A stretch of DNA of 64,000 nucleotides from Gracilaria domingensis (Eukaryota > Rhodophyta > Florideophyceae > Gracilariales > Gracilariaceae), in the NCBI GenBank assembly GCA_022539475.1, contig VCMS01000054.1:1-64000 (forward strand). The letters are read 5' to 3'. Within the stretch, counting starts at the first letter, position 1; every line of letters begins with the position of its first letter. The notes below the pieces were generated by a model, which had not been told where the DNA came from, searched no databases, and was given only the letters and a program-made list of their open reading frames with translations. This document shows, piece by piece, positions 31,161 to 41,820 of the stretch. The translations under genes were made by a program, and so were the position numbers.

Positions 31161-34099
31161 GAGGCGGCATTGGCGCTGGCGCTGCGACGGGCGTATGGTT
31201 TAAATGAACCCGATGAAGGGCGCGAGGCCTCATGTTGACCTGGAAATGGAGAGTTGGGAGCGCTGGTCGCGAACGGACGACAGTCTAGGCCTCTTCGAGG
31301 AGACAGGACGGCAAGCAATGGGGCGGAGATGTACGACGCGATGGCCGCGTGGAGGTGGTGCGCGACGTACACGCAACTGCAAAAGAGGAGGCGGAGCTGG
31401 ACGCAAACGCGGCAGTGAGGCGCGGTCTAAACAGAGCGTCACGCTCAAAATTCACCAGTCCTCCAACCAAGCCACTTCTCTGTTTTTTAAACGACGACAT
31501 CTCTTCTTCCAGCTTGCTAGCTACAAAACGGTAAATTTGCTGGAGAGCTGATTTTTTAATAAGCAGCAATCAAATTGGTTGGAGCGAGAAACCCCATCTC
31601 TCTCTCCTCATCGTGTCTTTGGTTTCACCGTCATGTTCGTAGTGCCATACGACGGAATCAATTGCACCTAATGTGCTTCTCTGGAGTCCAGCGTCTGGAC
31701 GTCACTCAAGCGAGGAAGCCTAGAAAAGACTCGCAATGAACGTCAATTGGGATTTGCCAAAGTTAATTTATTTCCTGGTAACTAAAAATTCACCGCAAAA
31801 CCATTCCCTGCAATGATTGCAGTGCAGTCTGAAACCCACTTTATAACTCTAATACTGTATGAAACAAAATCCAATCCCTCTAAACATGAGTTACAGAACG
31901 TACCAGCAATAATCTGTACCGTTATAACCCTTTACCACTAGATCCTTCGCGAAGACGATTCCACCCAGCTTCGGAGTCCCAACCACCCACATCCATTCCT
32001 GCGCCCTACTCGCCACCGTCAACGCACCATCTCGACGAATCAGCACTGTCGCCGTTGGCCGCTCTCCCCGTTTTCCCGAACTCGCCCTCCTCTTCTCCAA
32101 AGCCGTTGCAGTCCGCGTCCCGCTACATATCATTCAGCGCACTGATGTCCTCAGGCGTCCGCAACACCAACGGGGAGAACGGCTATTTCCGCTACTTCAT
32201 ACGCGAACACGGTCGTATCGTGCACGCAGTCTGCCATGCACTGCTGGTTGATAACGGCGGCTGCAATTCCGGCTCATCCGTTCCTAGACTCACCGTCAAT
32301 TTATCTTCACGTCCAGGCGAGAAACATAGCGCGGATGAATCCAACCGCGAGCCGTCAATGATGCGTCCCACAGACCGTTCACAGCCGCCACCTTGTGTTG
32401 ACGGCAAATAGACGTGGTACGATCATGGCGGTAAGTCTGCCGGAAGCGCAATTCTTCCGTTTCCATCGTGCTCTCCACCTGGATTATTGACTACAGAATG
32501 GAAAGGGATGGCGCAAACAGCGGCAACGGACGCCACGGCAGCTCAACCATGGGCGTGGCTGCCCCACAAAATGCGTCCCACATCCCGGTCCATCTCGCGG
32601 CGGCGCTCTTCAAAGCGCATTCTTCTCCATTCGCGTTACAGCGTCGGGGACATCGCTAGCGCGACTGTGCGATCGCGAACACGGATACGAAGACGTCGTC
32701 GCTTCCGCGATAATGGGAGACGTCGTCGCTTCGGCGATGGCGTTGAGGGCCGGAGTGGAGGATGGGAGCGTGAACAGTGCAACAAGGAGCGACGACGGTA
32801 AAGGGCTTTGCACCACTTCACCGTCGGTACTGTAGTTCGGCAGCAAGTCGGCGTTCCTCTTCGTTCCTGGCCGCGGTGGCAACGGAATCGGACTTGTAAT
32901 TGGCTGGGTTGGCGGCGTGGAACATGCTAGGGCTGTGGCGAGGGCGATTCGAGGGCGGTGGCGGCTCGCTCGGATGGCCTGACGACGGCGCTTGCCGATG
33001 TATGCTCCAGGTCGGCGAGGCACCATCGGTTTCTCGGACTCCTGGAGGGCAGGCGAGGGGTTTTCGTCCGATGCGATTACGTGGGGGCAGAGCGATGCAT
33101 GGACGTAATGGGGGTGGGGTCGGTTATCGTGTGGCTGCTCAAAGTATCGCCGCGATTTTGAGAAGGATTGAGAATCATCGTGCACGAAAGTTGTCGCATC
33201 TTGTACCGGTAGACACTCTTGGGAGACAGCATCGGCAGCGGCAAAACCCACAGAAGCATCCTGATCCTCCGAGGGGAGGGCTTTCGATGACATAAGCTCG
33301 TCTCGCGGCACGAGTTTGAGCCAACAGCCATTGCACCTTGCTCCTCCAGCACCTGGCTATACTACACCTGGGCAACGGCGACGGCAGCCGCAGCAGAAGC
33401 ATCGGGCTTCTCCGAACAGCGAGGGCTTTCAATGACGTAAGCACGTCTATTGTTCTCAGTTTCGCGGACAGCCATTACACTTCGCTCCTTTAGAAACTGC
33501 CCGCGCTCCTCTTCCACCGCTTCTTGGCCCCGGACGCGCTCCGAACCGAACAGTGTGCTCGTCTCATGGCGTACCTCAAGCCCGATGGTAAGATCGCGAT
33601 CGACGAAATACCTGTTTCGGCGCATGTTGACGCCGACGCCTTCGTAGGAATCGCGCCAGTGGGCGACGGCGCCGTCGCATCGCGCGGTGAATGGAGGCGC
33701 GAAAAGCCACAGCAATGCCGCCATTGCCTGTCACAGAATGCTGAGCTACGGCAGGACAAGAAGTTTATGTTTATGGTCGGGATGAAGCTGCAAACTCTGG
33801 CCGCACTTGACGTACCCCATTTCTCTGAGTCTAACATACACCTGCCGTACGCACTTCAAATCTCTCACTTGATATCCTGACCATGGTCGTCATCTACAAA
33901 GTGCGCTCATATTGCACGACTTGATCCCCGTTTCTTCCTTCTCTCACGACTGCAGCTTTCTTTCTTCCTCTTGGTCTTCGAAGCTTCGCGACTCATTGCG
34001 CTCAAAAGATCTAACCGCAAACATAACCCACACTTAATAGTGTCGGCAGTGGCCGCAAGAAGCCTTTAAATCGCCTTAAGCGATCTTCTGCGCTGGTCC
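31161..34099. other. Mixed sequence without a recognised gene
   Basis: Frames of 60-233 codons overlap on both strands. The most protein-like is the minus-strand end at 31891-32133 (WMWVVGTPKLGGIVFAKDLV, ending GYNGTDYCWYVL), which may be the tail of a decayed gene read from about 32.4 kb. The long minus-strand frame 32610-33311 is Ser/Pro/Thr-rich and unrecognised. A plus-strand frame 33524-33880 contains MAYLKPDGKIAIDEIPVSA but no known domain. Confidence 0.3.
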
Positions 34100-36046
34100 T
34101 CACACCCCCAATTTCTTCAACATCGTCCAGTATATCGAGAAGCATAACCCGGTCGTGCCTGCGGAACAGGACCGACGAATGCCCTTTTTTCTCGCAGAGC
34201 GGAGCTTGCGCGCTGAAGTGCTCGGGACATCGAGCTTATTATTCTCCCTCGCAGCATCTACATACCTTGGCATAAAAATGGCATGCGTGGCCACACACCG
34301 TACACACAATCTCCGCCCCGAACCCGTACTCTGGACCTACTTGGCAGTTGCTGACGACGGCGGTCATATCTGTGATCATCTTAACCCGCTCGTTTTTCTG
34401 CCTTGCATGCTCCGATATCATCCCCTCTCCTTCGCATATGAGGCGCCCCTTCGCTACGATTGCTGCATGAGATCGCATTGGCGGTGGCAAATCTCCTTTG
34501 CGAGCGCGTTTGACACATAGAGGCTTGTATCGCCTTCGCCTTATGGTAAACCAAGTACTCCCATGGGATGACGAGGGGCTTCAACATTCTTCGTGCGGAC
34601 TGTGAGGCCCCCTGTCCAAAAGGGAACCATGAAGGATGAGCGAAGATTACTGCCTCCGCGATGTTGAAGCCGCAATTGAATCCCGCTTGATACGCTCGCG
34701 GCCCGGTTACTACAATCGATCTTGGGCGGTGCGTGATGCGGTAGACCGGTATACCACAACGTACGACATCTCTTGCGTCAAACATTGTTGCTTTGTTCAT
34801 CAATACAATTTGTTCATCAATACCCGCGTGGATCCTTCCTCATCCGCAATTGCTGGAGAAAATACATCCGTAGCCGCAAAATCTTCGAACCTCTGTGCGT
34901 GCCGCGGAGGTATCGCATACCAGATCTTTTCTGCACTTTCTTCATGCAGGTAAGATATGGAATACAGGAATTCATCCTCTGTATGCCAGCAAAAGCGGGT
35001 GAAGAGTTGCCCCACGTAGTACATGGAATGGTTTATACCCGGCATTTTGGGAAGATGTCTCTGGAGACTGTCTTGATTGACATTCCCAACATGGCAAATT
35101 GCGATTGGGGAATGCCCTCCCGTCCTCGTGCGAACTGAAGTTCTGCTCCTGACCTTCTCTTGATCTAGGGATACGGCTGTTTTCCCTTGCTGCCGTACCA
35201 CTCTGCGTATGAGATGTGTTGAGTATCGAACGCTCCTTCTGCTTCGACGTCAACACCGTAGTCAAGGCTAAAAGGTTTACCATCAAGGCCCGTCCGCATG
35301 GAGTGACAGAAAAAGGTTTTCCAAACAGTTGACGTCCTTACTCCAGCTGTCATCGGTGTTGCTAATCCGAGAGCTCCATGTTTCATCCGCGCATAGCTTG
35401 CGATGTAGATGACCGAGGTTCGTCTCAGCCTTCTTTCCATAAGCGTGAAGAGATATCGAGGAATCCGAACAGCTGAATCTAATAGGTTTCGTTAAGAGCC
35501 CTTCCCCGTCCTGATGGACAACTAAGGAGTCAGGCTGAGCAGAGTTTCGCTTTCGCGATGCTCCTGAACACTTCTTGCTAACTGTCTCGTGCAGTTGTAC
35601 GCAATCATTATCATCATCATCAACATCAACGCTCGAGATGGTGGATGTTTGTGGCTTCTTTTGCGCGCTTGGGTGTGGTGTTTGACGCACGCGTTCTGCC
35701 TTACCAAGGGTTTCGGTGGGGCATTGTTCTCCACTTGTTCGGTTAACGGGGCTCTTGGACTCCTTTTTTTTCTCCGCTTCGATTGCTGCCAGTCTGCTTC
35801 GGGTACGCTGCGAATAAAATGAGGATCCACAAAGGAAGATTCTGGCAGAACTTGCGTGCGTATGAAAAAGCGGAAAGACGGATACATTCTCAAGGGAGGC
35901 GAGCTCCAATCTGCTGGAGGATCTATAAGCACAGCTCCGTAGCGCGTATCTATATCTGATGCTCTCGCTGTGAACTCGGCAAATTGATCCATCTCGTCGA
36001 TGGTGGGGCGGATAACGGGCGCTTCTTGAACAGTGCAGTTTTCCAT
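34100..36046 (-). pseudogene. JmjN/JmjC/C5HC2 histone lysine demethylase-like gene, broken
   Basis: Read from ATG 36046 leftwards. JmjN: APVIRPTIDEMDQFAEFTAR to GAVLIDPPADWSSPP. Then an acidic, basic and Ser-rich linker in a second frame (SSVDVDDDDNDCVQ). JmjC: PGINHSMYYVGQLFTRFCWH, TEDEFLYSISYLHEESAEKI, WYAIPPRHAQRFEDFA, then GIPVYRITHRPRSIVVTGPR, AYQAGFNCGFNIAEAVIFA. C5HC2 finger: CTVCGHACHFYAKVCRCC, then ARCPEHFSAQAPLCEKK after two consecutive TAA codons. The first two iron ligands (His and Glu in FCWHTED) remain, but the third, expected in AYHAGFN, is Gln. A 15-bp direct repeat with 17-bp period at 34792-34823 duplicates the LMNK codons and throws the frame. There are at least three frame changes. 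It lies head-to-head with the multicopper oxidase remnant, about 200 bp apart. In life this family removes methyl groups from histone H3 lysines in the nucleus. Confidence 0.75.
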
Positions 36047-36256
36047 TGCGGTGATAGGGGCACACAGAGAAGAAATGGGTAGGCCAGGTGCTCGGGTAAA
36101 GAACGCGGGGGAGGGGGGGTGAGAGAGGAGTGGACGCGAAGGAGCCGACCACAAGGCTAGGACGGCGGCGCGTTGGCCGGCCTCGGAATTGCAACGTCTC
36201 TTCATCGATGCTGACCAAACATTCGATGCAATGTCAATGACCACGTCGTCGCGGGC

Positions 36257-37323
36257 ATGGGGGCTTTGCATTTTGTCGATGACGCAGGAACTTCAATGGT
36301 TGTCGATCCTAAGGTTGTTGATCTCACTCATTACGTTGCGGCGGATGAGATCGGCTCGGATTACAAACCACTCGGCAAGGACGGGTGTACGGCGACCCTT
36401 TTGTCGAAGACGAAAAGGTCTTCACGGAACCTGGCCCTGCCACGCGTCGCTCGCGGTATATTAAGGCCGTCTGCCGAGAGTACGGCGACGCTTCATGCTC
36501 CCGTCCGAAAGGTGGGGGTAAGAGCTCCTTCTCCGGCGTGGTTGGTCCGTCGCTGTGCTTTGAAGTTGGAGAGGTTGTGAGAATTGTCTTCCAGAACTGC
36601 TTGCGCTTTGGTGCTAATATCAACTTTGTTGGTCAGGCGATGCTCAAATCTACGCCTCCTGGTGCGTTGGGAGTCTCATCTGGCGGTAAAGTGAGCTATC
36701 TCTTGCGCGTGCGACGTGAGGCGGGACTGTCGAGGTCGGATCTTAGTGCTGTGCGGTACGTTTACTATTTATCCGTTGACCCTATATCTCACAGTGCGGT
36801 TGGCGTTACTGGCGTCATGGCTGTGACGAAGCGTCGTGGCTTACGAAGAAGAAGTAGACTGCCCACGGGCACGAGTAGAGCGTACCCGTTGGTTCTCCAA
36901 ATCTTCAGAGAGATCGATTCGCCGCTTATTCCAAGGAGCTTGCAGAAGCTCGCTCTGGATGCCCGCAACATCACCTCGACGGCTCTGGAGGAGCTGGCGG
37001 AACATGAGGATTGGTTGGAAAGCAATGCCATGCATAGTATCAATGGATACTTGTACGAGAACAATCCGGTGGTAAGAACGAAGGCTCCGCCGGTCATCTG
37101 CTTTTACGTGTTTGATACGGCAGCGATGCGTCAATGCACACACCAGTTTGGATGGGTCAGATTGTGCAGAGGATAGTTAAAAGAGAAATCGCGGCCAATG
37201 GAGTGCAGATGATGCCGTTCAATGCGGAAACGGTGGATTTGAACGCCCTAAACAGAGGATAGTGGCTGATCATATGCAAAGTTGCGGATCATGTTGTCGG
37301 TGGAATAAGTTGTGCAGGAAGGT
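36257..37323 (+). pseudogene. Ceruloplasmin/hephaestin-type multicopper oxidase, broken
   Basis: Starts VVDLTHYVAADEIGSDYKPL, matching the YYIAAEEVxWDYAP opening of a ferroxidase domain, with the Trp now Ser. After a frame change near 36385 comes RYIKAVCREYGDASC (family YKKAVYREYTD), GVVGPSLCFEVGEVVRIVFQ (family GPxIxAEVGD), SHSAVGVTGVMAVTK, then SNAMHSINGYLYENNP (family MHSINGYxYGN). A region beyond the TGA/TAG breaks reads MMPFNAETVDLNALNRG, TAG, then WLIICKVADHVVGGI, matching the GxWLLHCHVxDHxxGGM segment. Copper-ligand His residues are largely gone: the HPHG-like motif is absent and the C-H-V segment reads CKV. This is a non-functional copy covering about one three-domain unit. Intact relatives oxidise Fe(II) for high-affinity iron uptake. 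Confidence 0.7.
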
Positions 37324-37694
37324 CAGTTGAAATCACTGTATCCCCGTGATAATCATGGTTAGAGTGTGTATACCATTGCATTCTTGTCCTCTGTCGAAGC
37401 TGAGTCTTTGCGACGATTGTATTTTGTCAATCGAAGCAGCGTTCCAAACCCATCCATGATATGGCGATACTGTACCTATGCGATGCGTACCTCACGCTCG
37501 CGCCGTGCAAAATCGACACTTTGATCACGTGCGACTGAGCTGTACCCCTGGTAAGTGGCACCTACTGGCACTGCCCATTCGCTACTTTTGAGTCGGTGTG
37601 AACCATCGGCATCTGTGCGGAACGCACTCTGCTCGATCGATGGAGCGCCGGCGGCACCGACGCATCGCGGCGCTGCAGCACGGACCTGTCGTTC
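37324..37694. other. Intergenic
   Basis: No recognised gene. From about 37555 coding-like sequence with RNALCSIDGAPAAP may be the out-of-frame 5' part of the LRR-like frame that follows. Confidence 0.3.
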
Positions 37695-38255
37695 ATGCGT
37701 CAGCTGTGTCAGATGTGCTGCTCCTCGCTGCGCACTGTGCAGCTGCACAAGCCGGTGGCAGACGCAGCAAGGCGTCCCACATTCTACAACTGCTGTCATC
37801 TTCTCTGTGCTTTGCGTCGCGCGTCTCAACGCTGCCGCTGTGCACCCACACTGTGCGCTTCCCGTCCATGCTGCTGTACTCGCTGTTCTCGCGGGCTGCC
37901 GCGTCTGCAGCAACTGGTGGTCACGGAACCGTTTGGCGAGGGTCCACCGCCGCTGGACACGCTGCCGTGCGTGCACGCGCTCCGTCTGTACTGCCCGCAG
38001 CTGCATAGCGTGCGTCTGCAGTACGCAGAGTACGCGCCGCACAAGGGGGCCAAGCTGGAGGCGCTCAAGTCCATCCGCTGCTTCCGAATGCTGCGGCCGC
38101 ACGTGAAACGGCACGACTTCGAGGGGCTGTTGAAACTGTCGCTGGGGAGCGGCGCTGACGGCGATGTAAAGTTTACACTGAGCTGGAGCCGAGCCCCAGC
38201 GGCACGCGGCGCGCCGTTGCAGATCGCCGTTGCTCAACGAGCGGAGCTCTTTTGA
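37695..38255 (+). CDS. Hypothetical protein with leucine-rich-repeat-like segments
   Basis: A 186-codon open frame. SLRTVQLHKPVADA near the start, and PRLQQLVVTEPFGEG, CVHALRLYCPQLHSVRLQYA in the second half, have the LxxLxLxx spacing of leucine-rich repeats as in F-box/RNI-like proteins. The middle (residues 35-70) is Cys/Arg-rich and may be compositional or out of frame. GC-rich. No start context or domain boundary supports a full gene; it is probably a fragment of a decayed one. Confidence 0.35.
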   Translation: MRQLCQMCCSSLRTVQLHKPVADAARRPTFYNCCHLLCALRRASQRCRCAPTLCASRPCCCTRCSRGLPRLQQLVVTEPFGEGPPPLDTLPCVHALRLYCPQLHSVRLQYAEYAPHKGAKLEALKSIRCFRMLRPHVKRHDFEGLLKLSLGSGADGDVKFTLSWSRAPAARGAPLQIAVAQRAELF

Positions 38256-38350
38256 CAAGATGTTTGTGTGAGATCATCCACAACCGTTGCCGATCGCAGA
38301 CACGCGCATCAAGGAGACTGCGTCCCTTGCGGTCACGGTTGTGTTTGATT

Positions 38351-39192
38351 CAGGCCCGTACCAATAACTGACTAACTACCTTCAAATATGTTGCGAACTA
38401 ACTAACTAACTTTGCCTATTAGTCCTTTAGTTAGTCACAACTTAATACACGCGTACACGATGCACAACTCATCATATTGTAATACGTGTATATCTGCACG
38501 AACGTAGAGCATTGGCATGAAGTACTCTTTAGACATTTGATCCGAACCGTCGGTACTTATCATCATCCACTCGATGAAACCTTTCACAAGCTGCAACTTC
38601 GTGATTTGATCATTCCTACACAAGACAAAAACAGACCACTGGCTGGCGAAATCAGGGCATTAGACGATACACTTACACCTACTTGTACTTTATAAGAATT
38701 TTTGTTCGAATTATTCCACAAACAGATGCGCCATTCTCTTAAAAGAAGGGTAGAAAGGAGCCTAATGAGGCCTTGAAGTACTGAAAATACTGCAACCAAC
38801 ATACTAGTTTGTTTAGTTCTTTGCCTTTTGATATGGTTGCCAAAGCTTTTTTAGCATCTCAAGCGTCATCCGCTGCGGCGGAACGGCTTTTCGGTGATCT
38901 TGGTAGAAGTGAAGGGTCTACGTCGCATTCGTTGCCATCAAGCACCTTGGAAATGTGCGAGTTGATTCGCGTTCTTGTGCGTGACAAGATGAAGGCGAGC
39001 TCTATGGTTCAATCTGGTGTCCTGCATGCGAAGGTTGAGGTGTTTTCTCGGCTTGTGCGCAAGGTATCATCACTTGTGTGGCAGGACCTGAATGAAGCTG
39101 AAGAATGACTAAAGAATGACTAACTTGCTGAAAAAAACGGTGACTAATGACTTATGGAAACCTTGGTTTAGTTAGTCATATGTACGCCCCTG
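38351..39192 (+). mobile_element. Short internally deleted hAT element with 8-bp target duplication
   Basis: 842 bp. The left end begins CAGGCCCGTACC and continues TGACTAACTA. The right end, read on the minus strand, begins CAGGGGCGTACA and continues TGACTAACTA. These form terminal inverted repeats of the common hAT type (CAGGGGCG). An exact 8-bp direct repeat GTTTGATT flanks the element at 38343-38350 and 39193-39200. The interior keeps the transposase C-terminus (38809-39108). The TGACTAACTA motif recurs subterminally at both ends. The catalytic region is missing, so the copy is non-autonomous. Confidence 0.85.
38809..39108 (+). pseudogene. hAT transposase dimerisation-domain fragment
   Basis: A 99-codon frame with DMVAKAFLASQASSAAAERL followed by FGDLGR, the classic hAT C-terminal dimerisation motif (SxxxERxFS), then SSTLEMCELIRVLVRDKMK. 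This is the end of a transposase left inside the short element. The N-terminal finger and the catalytic core are absent. Confidence 0.8.
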
Positions 39193-39200
39193 GTTTGATT

Positions 39201-40905
39201 CCGTTGGAAATGTCATCTGAACAAATACTGCCACTGAGGCAAGAGCGCTGGTTGATGCTAACGAATCCGACTTTATTAATGAATTGAACATTTTACTTGC
39301 TGCACACGAGGATGAGGACGAGACCACTGCCAATCCATTTTATCTGAGAGAAAATGAGCACCGCCGAACGCCGAGGCATTGGGTTGCAAACGCTATGCAG
39401 TCGTTGTGACCACTCATCTAGATTTGTTTGAAATGAAAACGACCACTTTGTCTGCCGTGCAGACTTTGCACGGGTTTTCATCGCGGCGCGCGTTAGTGAA
39501 CGCCGCTTCACACAAGCGTCCGCGTTTTAAGTTACCGCACGCTGCCCGCCCCCTCGTCGCTTGCTTGGTAGACAATCAGCGCGCGCGCGCACTGACGCGC
39601 GGCGAATGCCCTGCAACGCGCGCGACTTGATCTAAATCTCCCTACAATGTACGTGACCATGCTCCGTGTACCACCAGTAGCCCTTTGTCATGTGGAGCCT
39701 GTCAGGCTGCTTCTCGTGCTGCCTGACGTCTGCCTGACACAGAACGCATGAGCAGCGTCGGCCGCACAACAGACTGGCAATCAGCCGGCATCGCCGGCCA
39801 AAAAAAGCACGTGCGTCTGTCATTGCCGGCGGCGGCCGAAGGATCGGCACGTGCGTGTGTCATTCCCGGCGACGATCGAACGCTCACAGTTGCGTACCGC
39901 CACCTCCCGAACCATGCCGCGTTCAGAAATTCATACTGCTCTCCACAGTTGCTCCGCAGTCGGCGCTGTTCCGCAGTACTTGCGCTTCTGAAAACAACTA
40001 TGCCTCCCAAAGCTTTTCAAGAGCTCTCCGAGACAGCTGTGCCGCTTCAGCTGCTGATTCAGAGCTGTGACACTTTTTGTTCTTTGTTTTTCTTTTGGGT
40101 ACTTGACAGCGCAATACGGATTAGTGTTTTCGAGCTCTGTCATTCTGCATCTTTCGTAGTATTCATTCGTCATTATTCGTTACTTTGAAATCGCAATAGT
40201 TGAGGGTATGTGTCTTGAATATAATGTGATCACTTCTTTCTACCAGATTGACTCCTAACTTTGATCTTGTCTTACTGTCTCATTACATGTTTTCCTTTTA
40301 AAGGTTTTCAAGTATCTAAAAGCAGCGGGTACCTTGTCAATGACATCATGAAGAAGATAGTGCAGTCTGACGATCTGCATCAAGCTTTAGGTTCCTGATT
40401 TCTCTCTCACACTACCAGAATATCACTTATACCTTTCTTTGACTCCGAAATGCTTTACTTGGTTCTGAAAGACATTATGAGAACACATCTGTTCTTGATA
40501 TACTTTTTTCTTTCCTGCGAAAGAAACAGTGCCACAAAACTCTCTCTACATGCAAGAAATCTTCAACATTTCGGAGCTGTTCAATGGTTGTTTACTATGT
40601 TGGTGCGAATATATTTTGTTTTTATCGGTGAAATCATTCGAGGGAACGGCGATGATGATTGATACACGGGTGTATTTGAGGTTTTGTTTCATACCGCATG
40701 GTGCAGACTCTACAAGCTATGATTGATTATTCTGTTACGTCGTGTAATTTGCGCTCTCTGTCGATGGCGTCGATGCTGCTGTTGACGCACTCATTCGGTC
40801 TAAGCTCCTTGTGCCTTACATATTGCTACCAAGGTAACTCCTCCAGTGGTTTCTGCTATGTTCACAGCATACATTGTTTCTATTTTCGATCATTTGGAAA
40901 AGGTA
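39201..40905. other. Sequence left of element A, no gene recognised
   Basis: Short plus-strand frames in changing registers at 39.8-40.9 kb (for example YMQEIFNISELFNG near 40550). These are the same kind of weak signal as on the right side of the retroelement (52.2-53.06 kb), so element A appears to have landed inside a decaying, unrecognised plus-strand coding region. GC-rich runs occur near 39.5-39.6 kb. Confidence 0.3.
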
Positions 40906-40910
40906 TTTGT
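40906..40910. repeat. Target-site duplication of element A, left copy
   Basis: TTTGT directly before the left LTR; the identical pentamer lies at 52152-52156 directly after the right LTR. Five bp is the usual target duplication of Ty3/gypsy elements. Confidence 0.9.
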
Positions 40911-41767
40911 TGTGGTGCAAAACCCTCGACGGGAAAACAACAAGCCGCGTCGCGGACGAGCACCTCAGGGTGTTCAGGCCCTGCTCCCTGTGAAGGGCAG
41001 TCGAGCGGCAGAACCCTCCGATAGGGCCAACACGAGCCGGGTGTAAATCCGGGTGGCCCCGATCTGGGCGTGCAGTCGGAGGTAGAAGGGGTAGAATCGG
41101 CGTAGGTATCCGGATGGTTCCGGCGAGCCACAGCGAGTGGGGGTATCCAGCCCAACGGTATGGAACGACAAAAGATCAACAAACGAGCCGCACTGCGGAG
41201 CACTGACTCGCGATAAGCGGGAAAACTCCCGAGACAAATAAAACAAACCTACAATGTAGGGCAGAGTAGCGAAAGCCGTAAGACGGAAATGAAAACAATA
41301 AAATAGATAAGAAAAGTGCCGTGACGACGGATTAGTACTCCTCAGGGACGGAGGTTGGTTGATCAGCCCGGAATTGCGGCGGTATTCCCCAGGATGGGGC
41401 TGGTGACCGTGCGCAAGCGGCAAGAAGATCAGAGCCAAAGGCCTCGTTGAGGTTTACTTCCCGTACAGTGGCGGCAAGTGCCGCCACTTATATACGGCAC
41501 TTGAAAATATCAATTAAAATATCTAACTATCCGGCGCTGCCGGCCAATACACTACAGGTGTGCAACCGTGGCAGGCTTGCCACGGCGCACCCGCTATCGG
41601 GCCAACTTGGCACACGTGTGCAGAAATACTACCCTTCCTAGGCATACCCCAAAATAGGGGCACTACCCCAGTAGCCTCTCATAACCTGAGGTGTCGAAGC
41701 CGGTAACGGATCAACAAACTATGAAAAGCACCTCGGTGCATCCCCACAAAGGGCGTTTTGCTCTACA
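40911..41767 (-). repeat. 3' LTR of element A (left copy)
   Basis: 857 bp with TG..CA ends, identical to the right copy except at two positions seen by eye (near 41163 and 41449). It contains a run of perfect short palindromes in its central part (41465-41600), including GTGGCGGCAAGTGCCGCCAC. Confidence 0.92.
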
Positions 41768-41782
41768 TCTCCCCCTTCTCAG
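41768..41782 (-). promoter_or_regulatory. Polypurine tract of element A
   Basis: On the minus strand CTGAGAAGGGGGAGA directly precedes the 3' LTR, in the position of the plus-strand DNA primer of LTR elements. An identical 15-nt copy lies inside the element at 43215-43229. Confidence 0.8.
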
Positions 41783-41820
41783 GCTGAGACACCGACTCCG
41801 TCGGCTCGATACGCCTCGCG

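Noticed and set aside
32610-33311. 233-codon minus-strand frame
   Set aside because: Ser/Pro/Thr-rich, with no domain, start context or recognisable neighbour; listed only as part of a mixed region.
40974-41438. 154-codon frame inside the LTRs (also at 51358-51822)
   Set aside because: Present in both LTRs with no protein-like motif; the LTR is non-coding and the frame is a chance opening.
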